Source: Pelistega sp.
Lineage (GTDB): Bacteria > Pseudomonadota > Gammaproteobacteria > Burkholderiales > Burkholderiaceae_B
Length of the DNA: 64,000 nucleotides
Direction of reading: 5' to 3'
Assembly (NCBI GenBank): GCA_030538255.1
Contig: JAUNUI010000002.1
Location: 133,768-197,767 of the forward strand
Position 1 is the stretch's first letter. Every line of letters starts with the position of its first letter. Made by a program: the position numbers and the translations under genes. A model generated the notes under the pieces. That model was given only the letters and a program-made list of their open reading frames with translations. It was not told the DNA's origin and ran no database searches. Below are positions 36,838 to 45,809 of this stretch, one piece after another.

Positions 36838-37482
36838 TTATATTTTTTCAAGTACCGCCTGAACGATTTTTTTCAAAATGACTAATTTGCCATGGAAAAA
36901 GTGCCCTGCCCCTGGCACGACCGTAATCGGCAGATTCATCGGCGCCAACCAATCAAAGGCTTCTTGCAGCGGTACGACATCGTCTTTTTCCCCATGGACA
37001 ATCAAGACATTCTCGGGCAGCTCGACTTCGCGGTAGAGAAAGCGCCACGCCGCTGGGCCCGCTAGAATCATCTGCATCGGCAAGACCAAGTGGCGATCCT
37101 CACGCTCCATATACAATTGCGTAGCAACAGCGGTACCGAAAGAGAAGCCCGATAAGATCCACGGCTTATGCGCTAATTCAGGGAAATTCTCGGCAAACTG
37201 CTCAAGCAGCATCAGCATATCGACGGTTTCGCCTTGTGAGTTGTCAAACTCACCCGCTGAGACGCCAACGCCGCGAAAGTTCGGACGCAAGGTTACGTAA
37301 CCATTCTGATTGCAGGTGCGCGAAATCGTTGTCACCACTTTATTAGTATTCGTGCCTTCGTGCAGAGGATGTGGATGTAAACATAGGGCCCAACCTTGCA
37401 CGGGCACATCGGGCCAATCAATCGCGCACTCAATGGGGCCTTGCTCCCCTTCAAAAAAAACTTTCTCTGTATGAATTGCCAT
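36838..37482 (-). CDS. alpha/beta hydrolase (COG2945-type)
   Basis: A 214-residue hydrolase of the small serine type. The nucleophile elbow is GFSFGT (Ser in position 3), the acid is likely in HGEKDDVVPL, and the histidine in GAGHFFHGKL; LHPHPLHEGTNTNKVV near the N-terminus is typical of this group. Substrate unknown; the family contains esterases and peptidase-like members. It begins 5 bp after a 53-codon gene and lies at the end of birA-coaX-orf-hydrolase. Confidence 0.82.
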   Translation of the reverse strand: MAIHTEKVFFEGEQGPIECAIDWPDVPVQGWALCLHPHPLHEGTNTNKVVTTISRTCNQNGYVTLRPNFRGVGVSAGEFDNSQGETVDMLMLLEQFAENFPELAHKPWILSGFSFGTAVATQLYMEREDRHLVLPMQMILAGPAAWRFLYREVELPENVLIVHGEKDDVVPLQEAFDWLAPMNLPITVVPGAGHFFHGKLVILKKIVQAVLEKI

Positions 37483-37487
37483 AAATC

Positions 37488-37649
37488 TTACTGTGCCTGA
37501 ACAAAGTGAATCGACTGCGGTTTAAATTCTACCGGAGCTTTCGTGCCCGCCCCCATATTCATATCGCTAGGGACAATGCCAAACCAACCAGCACCTAAAC
37601 CGAATAAAAACACATTAGCGATAAAGAGGACCAAAAATAATACTTTCAT
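37488..37649 (-). CDS. 53-residue single-pass membrane protein downstream of coaX
   Basis: A small gene whose ATG (37649) is one base after the coaX stop, arguing for translational coupling. The product starts MKVLFLVLFIANVFLFGLGA, a single hydrophobic helix, then GWFGIVPSD and a polar tail ending in HFVQAQ. Small membrane proteins after coaX are common in beta-proteobacteria as I recall, but no function is known to me. The frame is too short for a routine ORF cutoff but its spacing to both neighbours is tight, which supports it. Confidence 0.75.
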   Translation of the reverse strand: MKVLFLVLFIANVFLFGLGAGWFGIVPSDMNMGAGTKAPVEFKPQSIHFVQAQ

Positions 37650-37650
37650 C

Positions 37651-38706
37651 TTATTTTCCTAAAGATTCTTTTACATAATGATAATGCAAACCATCTAAGA
37701 CAGGGGCTTCTAACTCATAAATCTCAATCTCTGCTGAAACTGACTGGTTTAGCGCTTGTCCAAGACTGGATAGAATGCGCTTAAGCTCTGCTAAGACCCC
37801 AAAACGCGCCCCCCCTGCGACATAAATATCAGGATAGCTACCAAATTGTTCATAAACCAAAAGGCATTGGCGCACAATCGCTCCCGCTTGGGCGGCGACA
37901 ATTCCTGCCGTAATCGCGGCTTGCGTACCGCGCGGAAAGGTATCCACTCTCGTTTCTGCATTAATAGTGACCAGGGGAAGCTGCGCCGTGCCTTGCTTTA
38001 AGCTATTTTGCATTAAATCCACGCCAGGCAAAATCATCCCACCAAGGAAGTCTTGCTCATATATTGTATCCACCGTTGTGGCCGTACCAAAGCTAATATA
38101 CATAATGGCTCGCTCGCTAGGCTTAGCTTTGCTGATGGTATTCCTCGCCTGATTTATATCAGCGTTCAGCTTAGTTTGTGAAATCACGCCTGGTGCAGGC
38201 TTAGTCTTTGAGCTCACGGTGTTCTGTGCTTGCTTGCTCGCATCGCCCTCTTGCTTAGCCTGCGCATGGCTTAATACTCCAATCATACCGAACCAACGAT
38301 CATTACCGAGGTGATGGATTGGCTCATATAAATTGCGTAAAATCCTTGTGTCTTGAGCCGAGTGATGCCATTCGATAGTAGGACAATCGGAGCCTAAAGT
38401 AGCTTGAAAAAGTTGCTGTATGGCTTGCTTAAGCGCTGGACTAGTCACCGCCACCGCATGCATCGCCACCACCTTGCCTGCTAGCGCTTGGATAGTTTGC
38501 ACAACATCACGCTCTGAATGCGCCAGACCACCAAGGCCCATGCTCTGGGCAAGCACGGGCAAGACGCTCTCCACCTGCGTGTTGGATAAGGAAAACTGCT
38601 GATACAGCACACCATTATGTGCGTCAATGCAACGGCACTTTAATCGTGTATTACCGCTATCGAGTAATAAGACCAATTGTTTGTCTTGTTCCACGCCCGC
38701 TTCCAT
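37651..38706 (-). CDS. coaX: type III pantothenate kinase
   Basis: A 351-residue CoaX, the first step of coenzyme A synthesis. The phosphate-binding DSGNTRLK (16-23), LGNDRW (133-138), FGTATTVD (206-213) and GGMILPGVDLM (222-232) motifs are all there. Between residues 149 and 197 an insertion of about 50 polar residues splits the enzyme, and it contains an imperfect internal duplication of about 26 residues (QAQNTVSSKTKP and QARNTISKAKP), with DNA copies 78 bp apart. CoaX proteins are usually about 250-270 long. The kinase motifs remain intact, so activity is expected. It follows birA by 91 bp. Confidence 0.92.
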   Translation of the reverse strand: MEAGVEQDKQLVLLLDSGNTRLKCRCIDAHNGVLYQQFSLSNTQVESVLPVLAQSMGLGGLAHSERDVVQTIQALAGKVVAMHAVAVTSPALKQAIQQLFQATLGSDCPTIEWHHSAQDTRILRNLYEPIHHLGNDRWFGMIGVLSHAQAKQEGDASKQAQNTVSSKTKPAPGVISQTKLNADINQARNTISKAKPSERAIMYISFGTATTVDTIYEQDFLGGMILPGVDLMQNSLKQGTAQLPLVTINAETRVDTFPRGTQAAITAGIVAAQAGAIVRQCLLVYEQFGSYPDIYVAGGARFGVLAELKRILSSLGQALNQSVSAEIEIYELEAPVLDGLHYHYVKESLGK

Positions 38707-38797
38707 TCTCTCTTCTACCTTCTTCTGTCTCTTTATTCGCTAGTTATCGTGGCATTCGATGCTAGGCCTTAGCCTCATCGCTCGCTAGGGCTACTCG

Positions 38798-39688
38798 CTA
38801 AGCGGGAATATCGGCATCTTGAGTGCGAATTGAAATTTCACCATTCAGTAGAGGCATAACCTCGCCTTGTTCTGTTCGCACGAGTAAGCGTGCCTGCTCA
38901 TCTAAACCCACCGCCGTGCCTTGTGATATGACTTTGCCATCTTGCCAGACTAAGATTTCTTGCTCCGCTAAGGCGTCCAACACACGGTGGCGTTCAATAA
39001 ATGGTGCAAAGCCTTCAAGCTCATACAGGCGAATTGCCTCGCCCCAGGCTTTAGCGATGCGAGCGACCAAATGCGCCATGCTTTGGCTCATTAATTGCTC
39101 GTCCTTATGCATATCACGTAAGACCGAAGCCCAATCGGCGACCTTACGTCCCAAGTGCGCTCCTAGCTGCTCAGCATCCGCCAAGTTCATGCCCATGCCG
39201 ATCACAACCGTGTGGTGTTGATTGCTAGAGCGACCGAGTATGGGACGCACCGACTCCACCAATAGCCCAGACAACTTGCCCTCTCCATACAGGATATCAT
39301 TGGGCCATTTCATGCTCAGAGAGGACTGCATGCTTGGCTCAAGGGCTTGCCGCAATTGCTCACAGGCAACAATTCCCGCTAAGGGCGCCAGTGCTGGCAA
39401 GCGACTCGGAGATAGATGCACATCATAAGCACAAGAGAACATCAGTGTCGCCCCCTGCTGTCCAGCCCATTTGCGCCCAAGGCGACCACGACCACTGGTT
39501 TGATAATGGGCACCCACTAAGGCAGGACGCACGCTCTCTTGCTCTTCGCTCTTAGCGTCTTGCAATAAGATAATATTGGTTGAGTTGACTTGCTCCAACC
39601 ATTGCACCGATGCGAACTCAGGCAAACAGGACCAGAGGGTCTGTTGCATCAGCTCAGGACTCGGTAAAAAACTTTGGCTCATACTCAC
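38798..39688 (-). CDS. birA: biotin-[acetyl-CoA-carboxylase] ligase, class I
   Basis: A 296-residue biotin protein ligase attaching biotin to carboxylase subunits. GRGRLGRKW binds biotinyl-AMP, MKWPNDI holds the catalytic lysine region and KLSGLLVE follows; the C-terminal small domain is present. The N-terminal DNA-binding HTH of E. coli BirA is absent, so it is a class I enzyme without repressor activity. It heads the birA-coaX-orf-hydrolase transcript. Confidence 0.93.
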   Translation of the reverse strand: MSMSQSFLPSPELMQQTLWSCLPEFASVQWLEQVNSTNIILLQDAKSEEQESVRPALVGAHYQTSGRGRLGRKWAGQQGATLMFSCAYDVHLSPSRLPALAPLAGIVACEQLRQALEPSMQSSLSMKWPNDILYGEGKLSGLLVESVRPILGRSSNQHHTVVIGMGMNLADAEQLGAHLGRKVADWASVLRDMHKDEQLMSQSMAHLVARIAKAWGEAIRLYELEGFAPFIERHRVLDALAEQEILVWQDGKVISQGTAVGLDEQARLLVRTEQGEVMPLLNGEISIRTQDADIPA

Positions 39689-39790
39689 TTACACTCTATA
39701 TTCAAATCGATATACGCACTGGCCATGTATTTTATATTCGAAATATTAAATTAAGCATTTGATCTTGCTGTTTAATCACTGCTTTGCTAC

Positions 39791-41251
39791 TCAAGAGTGA
39801 TTATTACCCAACAGCGGTTGAATCATTCTATAAATACGCTGACTCACACCTTGATGTAGCGCCAACCACTGCTTGCCTGCTTGACCCATATTATGCAGCA
39901 GCTCCGCATCCTCTAAGATGCTATGGGCCAAAACAATCGCCTCAATCGGATGGCGCACTCGACGCGCCGCACCTTCAACAATGGCATCTTCGACATACTT
40001 AGCAAAATTTTGAGTATGTGGTCCAACAATCACAGGAACCCCCACCGCGCACGCTTCAATATGATTCTGCCCACCAAAGTCGGCAAAGCTCCCTGCGACA
40101 ATGGCGATATCCGAAAGCCCATAGTAAAAGAACATCTCACCGAGCGTATCGCCCAATAAGACATCAGCCTGCATGAGCTGTTCGTCACTCGGATTGTCTG
40201 AGCGCCGTACATAGTTCAATTCGGACTTGCGCAACAGCGCTTCGACCTCACTAAATCGCTCAGGATGGCGTGGCACGATAACATACAGCGCTTTCTTTAT
40301 CGCTGATATATCAGTATCCGTAACCGTCAAGGTATCACAATGACGATTCACCTTGACTTGTTGTTTGGGCGCATGGGCTTGGGCTTCTTTCAGGGCTAGT
40401 TTACGGTCAGAGTCAACTTGACGTTGTCGCGCCAGAATCGCTTCAATAAACAGATTTTCTTCGCCATCGCGCGTACTCGCAATCGTCACAATCGGCCGCT
40501 GCAAGTGCGCATGGGCAATTCGCCCCATCTCCACCTGATTCATTGAAATATTCACATCGAACTTAAGATTGCCGACAATTTCAATTTTGTTCAGGCCCAA
40601 CTCTTGCAAGCGCTCCACATCTTGCTGACTTTGCGCAAGAATAGAATGAAGACTTTGATAGGCCTCACGTGCCACTACCCCCAAGAGATTGGCTTGTTTT
40701 AAGGCTGAATCGGAAAAACGAGCACTGGCAAGAACCATAGGGATCTGATGCTTTTTGGCGGCTCTTAATAAGTTGGGCCAAACCTCACGCTCAATCAAGA
40801 TGCCACAGCGCGGTTTCCAATGGGCGAAAAATCCCTCTACCGCCTCAGGCAAATCATAAGGAATCCACGCTTGTACCAAGCGACCTGCTCCAATATCCTC
40901 CGCAAACGAGCGCGCACCTTGGTCACGACCTGTAGCCGTCATATGAGTCAGTAAAACTGGATAGCCTTGATCCAGGAGTAAGCGCACCAAGGGCTGACTC
41001 GCCCTAGTCTCACCCAAGCTCACCGCATGCACCCATACTGGTGAACGAAATTGAAAGCGGTAGGCATTAACCTCAAAGTCTGCTTGCTGATCATCTACGG
41101 AGGACACTGGCTGTGAATTTTTATAAATACCGAATCGCTCTGGCCCACGAATATCCCAATATCCACCCGCTTTCCTAGCCCGCCTCTCCAACAGTTTAAG
41201 TAGGATTGGGGATGCCATACGCATTGCTAAGGTGTACAGAAAGGCATTCAT
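39791..41251 (-). CDS. waaA: 3-deoxy-D-manno-octulosonic acid (Kdo) transferase
   Basis: A 486-residue GT30 enzyme (kdtA) that adds Kdo to lipid IVA at the cytoplasmic membrane. It has the N-terminal membrane anchor region, WVHAVSLGETRASQPL with the catalytic glutamate, the MTATGRDQ motif, FDVNIS and the C-terminal VAGSFADFGGQNHIEACAVG donor site. Between about 285 and 330 there is an unusual insertion of polar residues (EAQAHAPKQQVKVNRHCDT) that I do not expect from shorter members of about 425 residues. Overlaps waaC by four bases, so they are one unit. Confidence 0.93.
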   Translation of the reverse strand: MNAFLYTLAMRMASPILLKLLERRARKAGGYWDIRGPERFGIYKNSQPVSSVDDQQADFEVNAYRFQFRSPVWVHAVSLGETRASQPLVRLLLDQGYPVLLTHMTATGRDQGARSFAEDIGAGRLVQAWIPYDLPEAVEGFFAHWKPRCGILIEREVWPNLLRAAKKHQIPMVLASARFSDSALKQANLLGVVAREAYQSLHSILAQSQQDVERLQELGLNKIEIVGNLKFDVNISMNQVEMGRIAHAHLQRPIVTIASTRDGEENLFIEAILARQRQVDSDRKLALKEAQAHAPKQQVKVNRHCDTLTVTDTDISAIKKALYVIVPRHPERFSEVEALLRKSELNYVRRSDNPSDEQLMQADVLLGDTLGEMFFYYGLSDIAIVAGSFADFGGQNHIEACAVGVPVIVGPHTQNFAKYVEDAIVEGAARRVRHPIEAIVLAHSILEDAELLHNMGQAGKQWLALHQGVSQRIYRMIQPLLGNNHS

Positions 41252-42201
41252 AATTGTAAGGCCTGCTCTAGTTTAGATAAGACAATTTCACGTGAAGGCG
41301 GCACACCGCGATCACCTAAACTGGCAGTAAAGCCAGAACCGACTAAGGGCGTTCGCACAGGCGTAGAGGCGCTATAAATACCGATGGTTGGTCGACCTAG
41401 AGCGGCCGATAAATGCGTTAAGCCACTATCTAAACCAATCATAATCCGTGCTGGTGCAATCGCCTCGGCCACACCGGTTAGGCTCATACGAGGCAGGACT
41501 TGCGCATTCGGATAGTCTTTAATCATTTCCTGCGCGCGCGCCGCTTCCTTCTCATTCCCTGCCAATAGCTTTAAACCTAGACCAGCTTGCGTGAGGCGAT
41601 CGAAAACAGCAAACCAGTCCTCTTGCGGCCACAACTTATCATCTCGACTTGCTGAAGGCATGATAATCGCATAATCTTGAATCGCTGTGCCCTCGGTAAA
41701 TCGCTGCAAACCAAAGTCCGGCTCACCACTATATTCATAGCCAAAAGCGGCCGCGGCCAAGAGTCGTTGACGGGTCACCGCGGGTTGCCAGAAATTAACC
41801 TTATGCTTTACATGGTAGAACAAGCTGGCCAAGGGCTCTCGGGCAGATTTCCAATTTAAGCCATGGCGCACACCCTTGGTCTGGCGTACTACCCAAATTG
41901 ATTTCATCAGCGCTTGCATATCAAGCACGACATCATAGTGTGTCGACGATAGTTTTTCTTTGAACACTTTGCGCTCCGCTATCGACTGGGCCGACATCCA
42001 AGCTTTACGCCAACGACGATGGGCCATAGGAATCACTTCGTGCACGGCAGGATGCCATGAAGGGATTTCTTTAAACGCATCTTCCGCCACCCAATCAATC
42101 ATGGCGCCTGGCACATGTTTCGCAATATCTGAGATCGCTGGCAACATATGCACCAAATCCCCTAATGAAGAGGAGCGAACGATTAGAATTTTTTTGGTCA
42201 T
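41248..42201 (-). CDS. waaC: ADP-heptose:LPS heptosyltransferase I
   Basis: A 317-residue GT9 enzyme adding the first heptose to Kdo of the LPS inner core. The opening KILIVRSSSLGDLVHMLPA is diagnostic and IDWVAEDAFKEIPSWHPAV follows; the nucleotide sugar site appears as GLDSGLTHLSAALGRPTIGIY. Length is near E. coli WaaC (319). The stop overlaps the waaA start (ATGA), coupling the two inner-core steps. Confidence 0.95.
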   Translation of the reverse strand: MTKKILIVRSSSLGDLVHMLPAISDIAKHVPGAMIDWVAEDAFKEIPSWHPAVHEVIPMAHRRWRKAWMSAQSIAERKVFKEKLSSTHYDVVLDMQALMKSIWVVRQTKGVRHGLNWKSAREPLASLFYHVKHKVNFWQPAVTRQRLLAAAAFGYEYSGEPDFGLQRFTEGTAIQDYAIIMPSASRDDKLWPQEDWFAVFDRLTQAGLGLKLLAGNEKEAARAQEMIKDYPNAQVLPRMSLTGVAEAIAPARIMIGLDSGLTHLSAALGRPTIGIYSASTPVRTPLVGSGFTASLGDRGVPPSREIVLSKLEQALQL

Positions 42202-42522
42202 TGTTTTTTTACCTGTGGTATGAGCAGGACACCCTTAAGCTTTATCAGCAAATATGAGGATATTTTAACAATTCTTGCGACATAAACCACGTCACCTGAA
42301 TAGCCTCGTAAATTCATTACTATTCTTAACAGGACTTTAGCACTGAGCCGAAGGCTTTAGGTCCCCGCACGCATGTGAAGCTAATGTTGGCGATGGCGGT
42401 GGATGAAGGATAATTTCTTAGACCACCGCGCGTATGCGGAGCTTTTGGAATGAATTTCAGCAAACTAGAGCTTGGTCTTAGGTCCCCACGCGTATGCGGA
42501 GCTTCTAGGCAAGACCTTATTT
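42202..42522. other. 321-bp spacer carrying three 25-bp repeats
   Basis: Between waaC and the EEP-family gene, all on the minus strand. Apart from the repeats at 42358-42503 no gene or RNA is evident. The waaC promoter should lie at the right of waaC, close to 42210-42300. Confidence 0.6.
42358..42503. repeat. three 25-bp direct repeats, 61 and 60 bp apart
   Basis: Copies start at 42358, 42419 and 42479 and follow TAGGTCCCCRCGCGTATG then YGGAGCT (the first copy is the most diverged). The intervening 35-36 bp are not alike. The spacing matches that of other repeat groups in this window, although the repeat sequence itself differs. Confidence 0.85.
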
Positions 42523-43467
42523 TTACTTAAGCTTAGCCTTTTTGACGACCGCTGTGCGCGCATTGATTGGCTCAGTACTTGGTGACTTGGTGCTCGCTTT
42601 TGCCATTAATTCAAGCTCAACCAAGAGGGGTGAGTGATCAGAAATTTCGCTCCAAGGCTTGCCCTTAAGCACTTGGGCAGAATGCACCACAAAACCTCGT
42701 TGATACATGCGGTCCAGACGCAACCAAGGGAAAATTGCCGGAAAAGTACGCGGTGCCGCATCTTGTGGCTTAATCACGAGCGCCTTCAGTGATTCAATAA
42801 TACGACCGGCTTCTAAATTTTGTGTCAGATCACTCTGCTCCCATTGCTGGTACATACGCTTGGGCGAAAAACCGAACTTCGGCACTTCACTATCATGACG
42901 CTGCACACAGCCCTCGAATACATCGCATATGCCTAAAGAAGACATTAGGTGAGTCGCTAGCTTCTCATTCCAATCGTTAAAATCACCCGCAATAATCAGT
43001 GGTTCACCCGGCTCAACTAAGCGCTTAATCCGCTCAATGATGGCACTTAATTGCCGCTCTCGACTTTGTTTAAACAACCCTAAATGCACGACGAAACAGT
43101 GCACAGGATAGCCATCAATATTCACCAGCACATGCAACAGCCCCCGTTGCTCTAGGCGATGGTCAGATATATCTTGATTCTCCGCTTGCAAAACAGGGAA
43201 GCGACTGAGCAGCACATTACCATGATCGGTCTGTGCATGTTGCGAATTCAAACCATACACCGCCTGCATATTCAAGCGACTTGACAGGGTATCGTGCTGC
43301 CCATCTAAGCGACGATTGAGCTCATTACGTCCCTGCACCTCTTGTAAGAAAATCAGATCCGGTTTGACTCTACGTAAGTGCCGGCTTAAGGGCGTTAAGG
43401 TACTACGCACGCCTAGAGCAGACTTGCCTTTGTGAATATTATGACTCAGAACGGTAATGCGCGTCAT
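42523..43467 (-). CDS. endonuclease/exonuclease/phosphatase (EEP) family protein
   Basis: A metal-dependent phosphohydrolase of 314 residues if started at ATG 43467 (MTRITVLSHNIHKG); an in-frame TTG 13 codons upstream is less likely. The family motifs are HNIHKG, the QEV box (LIFLQEVQGRNE), GDFNDWN and SDHSPLLVEL. Similar proteins next to cardiolipin synthase genes occur in beta-proteobacteria, but no such gene is adjacent here. Its substrate (nucleic acid or phospholipid) is unknown. A 27-bp repeat covers its start codon. Confidence 0.85.
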   Translation of the reverse strand: MTRITVLSHNIHKGKSALGVRSTLTPLSRHLRRVKPDLIFLQEVQGRNELNRRLDGQHDTLSSRLNMQAVYGLNSQHAQTDHGNVLLSRFPVLQAENQDISDHRLEQRGLLHVLVNIDGYPVHCFVVHLGLFKQSRERQLSAIIERIKRLVEPGEPLIIAGDFNDWNEKLATHLMSSLGICDVFEGCVQRHDSEVPKFGFSPKRMYQQWEQSDLTQNLEAGRIIESLKALVIKPQDAAPRTFPAIFPWLRLDRMYQRGFVVHSAQVLKGKPWSEISDHSPLLVELELMAKASTKSPSTEPINARTAVVKKAKLK

Positions 43468-43550
43468 GTGACAGACCCAAGGTAACAAGGAGTGATGGTG
43501 CGCCAAGTGTAGAAGTCAATTGGGTCATGTGACAGACCCAAGCTAACAAG
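43463..43550. repeat. two 27-bp direct repeats 61 bp apart over the EEP gene start
   Basis: GTCATGTGACAGACCCAAGG then TAACAAG at 43463-43489, and the same with one change (C for G) at 43524-43550. The first copy includes the complement of the predicted start codon. Confidence 0.9.
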
Positions 43551-43597
43551 ACATACCGGTGTGTAACTGTGTACGGTGAGAAACCACATCGCTCAGA

Positions 43598-44239
43598 CTA
43601 GAAAAATAAACCGAGAATAAATTTAGAAATCGTATCAGCGCCACCAAAGACCAGAGGCGTGATGATGCCACTCACTAACAAGACCACCACAATCATCATG
43701 CCATAAGGCTCTAATTGACTGTATTTGTAGGCAGCGTGGTTAGGCAAGAGACTGACAAGAATACGACCACCGTCTAAGGGCAAAATAGGCAGTAAATTAA
43801 AGATCATGAGGACAACATTAATCGTCACACCGACCATACACATATTAAACAACACTTCATTGCTAACCCCCATGCTGAGCAAGATGCGCAAAGCAAGAGC
43901 CCAGGCAATTGCCATGACTAAGTTGGCGGCAGGACCCGCTGCTGCAACATAACGCATATCTTGTTTCGGATTGCGCAAGGCCGAGAAGTTCACTGGCACG
44001 GGCTTGGCCCAACCAAACATAATCGGCGAACCGAGCACCAATAAGAGAATCGGCAAGCCTATCGTCCCCATAGGGTCAATATGGCGCACAGGATTTAGAC
44101 TAATACGTCCCATCATATACGCGGTATTATCGCCAAAATAGCGTGCCGCATATCCATGCGCCGCCTCATGTAAGGTGATAGCAAAAATCAAAGGTATCGC
44201 ATAAATACTGATGTAATAGAAAATAGTATCGATAGTCAT
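43598..44239 (-). CDS. site-2 protease family (M50) membrane metalloprotease
   Basis: A 213-residue integral membrane protein of the compact S2P group. The zinc motif is H24-E25-A-A-H28 in the first helix and the third ligand lies in LLPILPLDGGRIL. It lacks the PDZ domains of RseP, so it is not the sigma-E protease. The substrate is unknown. About 5 to 6 hydrophobic segments are visible. It stands between the EEP gene and the divergent glycine-zipper lipoprotein. Confidence 0.88.
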   Translation of the reverse strand: MTIDTIFYYISIYAIPLIFAITLHEAAHGYAARYFGDNTAYMMGRISLNPVRHIDPMGTIGLPILLLVLGSPIMFGWAKPVPVNFSALRNPKQDMRYVAAAGPAANLVMAIAWALALRILLSMGVSNEVLFNMCMVGVTINVVLMIFNLLPILPLDGGRILVSLLPNHAAYKYSQLEPYGMMIVVVLLVSGIITPLVFGGADTISKFILGLFF

Positions 44240-44421
44240 AGAATACTGTTCAAATAGAGGATGGTGCTAAATATGAACACCCACGTCATAGATTAACCGA
44301 AATCAGCATCAAAATACGCCAACCGTAACGAATCAACATGATTTTTTCAATCCTTTAAAAATCCAAGCATGAAAATGTTTTATAGTAGAGCAATAAGCAT
44401 TTTTTCCTCTGGGAGTTATCC

Positions 44422-44790
44422 ATGGCTAAGACCATCAAACCTCTACTTATTGTTTCTTTAGCCACGATTTTGGCTGCCTGCTCTGGACACCGACCGATTG
44501 TTGATCCTAAAGGCCAAAATATGGCAAATTATGAAAATGACTTACGAGAATGCCAAAACTTAGCACGTCAGGTAGAGCCTGGTGGCGAAGCCTTACGCTC
44601 GGGATTAATTGCCGCCCTCTTAGGTGGAGCGATTGGTGGCATTGGTTGGGGTAGCGGCTCTAATATTGGTACGGGTGCCGCTATTGGTGCGGTGACAGGG
44701 GGCGTATCAGGCGGCGTATCGGGTGGTGAGAAACAGAAAGACGTTATTCGCCGCTGCCTAAGCAATCGTGGTTATAACATTATTGGGTAA
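44422..44790 (+). CDS. glycine-zipper lipoprotein
   Basis: A 122-residue protein with a lipoprotein signal ending ILAACSG (Cys20) and a long glycine-rich segment (GGAIGGIGWGSGSNIGTG, then AAIGAVTGGVSGG) of the glycine-zipper kind found in outer membrane lipoproteins. Two cysteines, one in LRECQN and one in IRRCLS, may form a disulfide. GGGAG precedes the start. Its job is unknown; structural or stress roles are likely by family. Confidence 0.8.
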   Translation: MAKTIKPLLIVSLATILAACSGHRPIVDPKGQNMANYENDLRECQNLARQVEPGGEALRSGLIAALLGGAIGGIGWGSGSNIGTGAAIGAVTGGVSGGVSGGEKQKDVIRRCLSNRGYNIIG

Positions 44791-44796
44791 GCCAGG

Positions 44797-44824
44797 AGGG
44801 TTTAAGTCCTAAGACTTAAACCCT
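44797..44824. terminator. 12-bp hairpin between the lipoprotein and the YpfJ-like gene
   Basis: AGGGTTTAAGTC at 44797-44808 and GACTTAAACCCT at 44813-44824 are perfectly complementary. It lies between convergent genes, but no T run follows on either strand, so it may stabilise 3' ends rather than terminate. Confidence 0.6.
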
Positions 44825-44843
44825 CGCGCTATAGCTCAACGCA

Positions 44844-45734
44844 TTAACCGCGGAATGGGTCACATTGCTGGATATTGCCGCTTTGTAAACCACGGGTAAA
44901 CCAAGCGACACGTTGCTCAGAGCTACCATGCGTGAAGCTATCAGGCACGGCATAACCGCGTTGGCTCTTCTGGATACGATCATCACCCACTGCCGCGGCT
45001 GCATTCATCGCTTCTTCAATATCACCGGACTCAATTACTTGGCCTTCACGGTGTAATTGATAGGCCCATAAGCCGGCAAAGCAGTCAGCTTGCAACTCAG
45101 ACATCACCGATACTTGATTCGCTTGGCGTGAATTACTCTGACGCGCACGATTCACTTGATCTAGGATACCTAAGCGGTTCTGTACATGGTGACCTACCTC
45201 ATGGGCAATCACATAACCTTGGGCAAAGTCACCCTTAACACCTAAGCGACGACCTGTATCACGGAAGAACGATAAATCAATATAGACTTTCTGGTCTGCG
45301 GGGCAGTAAAAGGGACCCATCTGTGCTTGTCCTGTACCACAGGCGGTTGGCGTTAAGCCTGAATACAAGACCAATCTTGGTTGTGGATACTGACCCCAAC
45401 CGTTCTCACGGAAGATTCGCTCCCACACAGTCTCCGTGGTTTTCAAGACTTTCGAGACGAAGATCCCTTCCGCATCAGTCATCTCGGCTCCTGTCTTACC
45501 CGTTGTTTCATAGGTCTGGGTAGAGCCAGCGCCAGTCAGGCTACCCATAATATCGCCACCACCCAGAATGGTCATGGGATTTACCCCGAAGAAATACCAA
45601 GCGGCTAGGGCTAAGACAATCGTGCCCAAACCAATCTTACGACCACCACCACCTAAGGGTGAGCGACCACGACCACCACTCATGCCTCGGCGGTCTTCAA
45701 TATTGCGACTTTGTTGTTGGTCATCTAAACGCAT
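44844..45734 (-). CDS. YpfJ-type predicted zinc metallopeptidase
   Basis: A 296-residue protein of the neutral zinc metallopeptidase family (PF04228). A membrane segment follows the Gly/Arg-rich N-terminus (about 33-47), then the periplasmic domain begins with ETVWERIFRENG and includes CGTGQAQMGPFYCPAD with two cysteines and the zinc site VIAHEVGHHVQN. The family is widespread; the real substrate and activity are uncertain. It converges with the glycine-zipper gene. Confidence 0.9.
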   Translation of the reverse strand: MRLDDQQQSRNIEDRRGMSGGRGRSPLGGGGRKIGLGTIVLALAAWYFFGVNPMTILGGGDIMGSLTGAGSTQTYETTGKTGAEMTDAEGIFVSKVLKTTETVWERIFRENGWGQYPQPRLVLYSGLTPTACGTGQAQMGPFYCPADQKVYIDLSFFRDTGRRLGVKGDFAQGYVIAHEVGHHVQNRLGILDQVNRARQSNSRQANQVSVMSELQADCFAGLWAYQLHREGQVIESGDIEEAMNAAAAVGDDRIQKSQRGYAVPDSFTHGSSEQRVAWFTRGLQSGNIQQCDPFRG

Positions 45735-45809
45735 ATGAGCCTCTAACTGATAAACATAAAATGAAAATAAAGCTTATCACGGAATTGCACCAACAGAATG
45801 TAGATTTGC

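Noticed and set aside
43598-44239. RseP sigma-E protease
   Set aside because: The protein has 213 residues and lacks PDZ domains, so it belongs to the compact S2P group.
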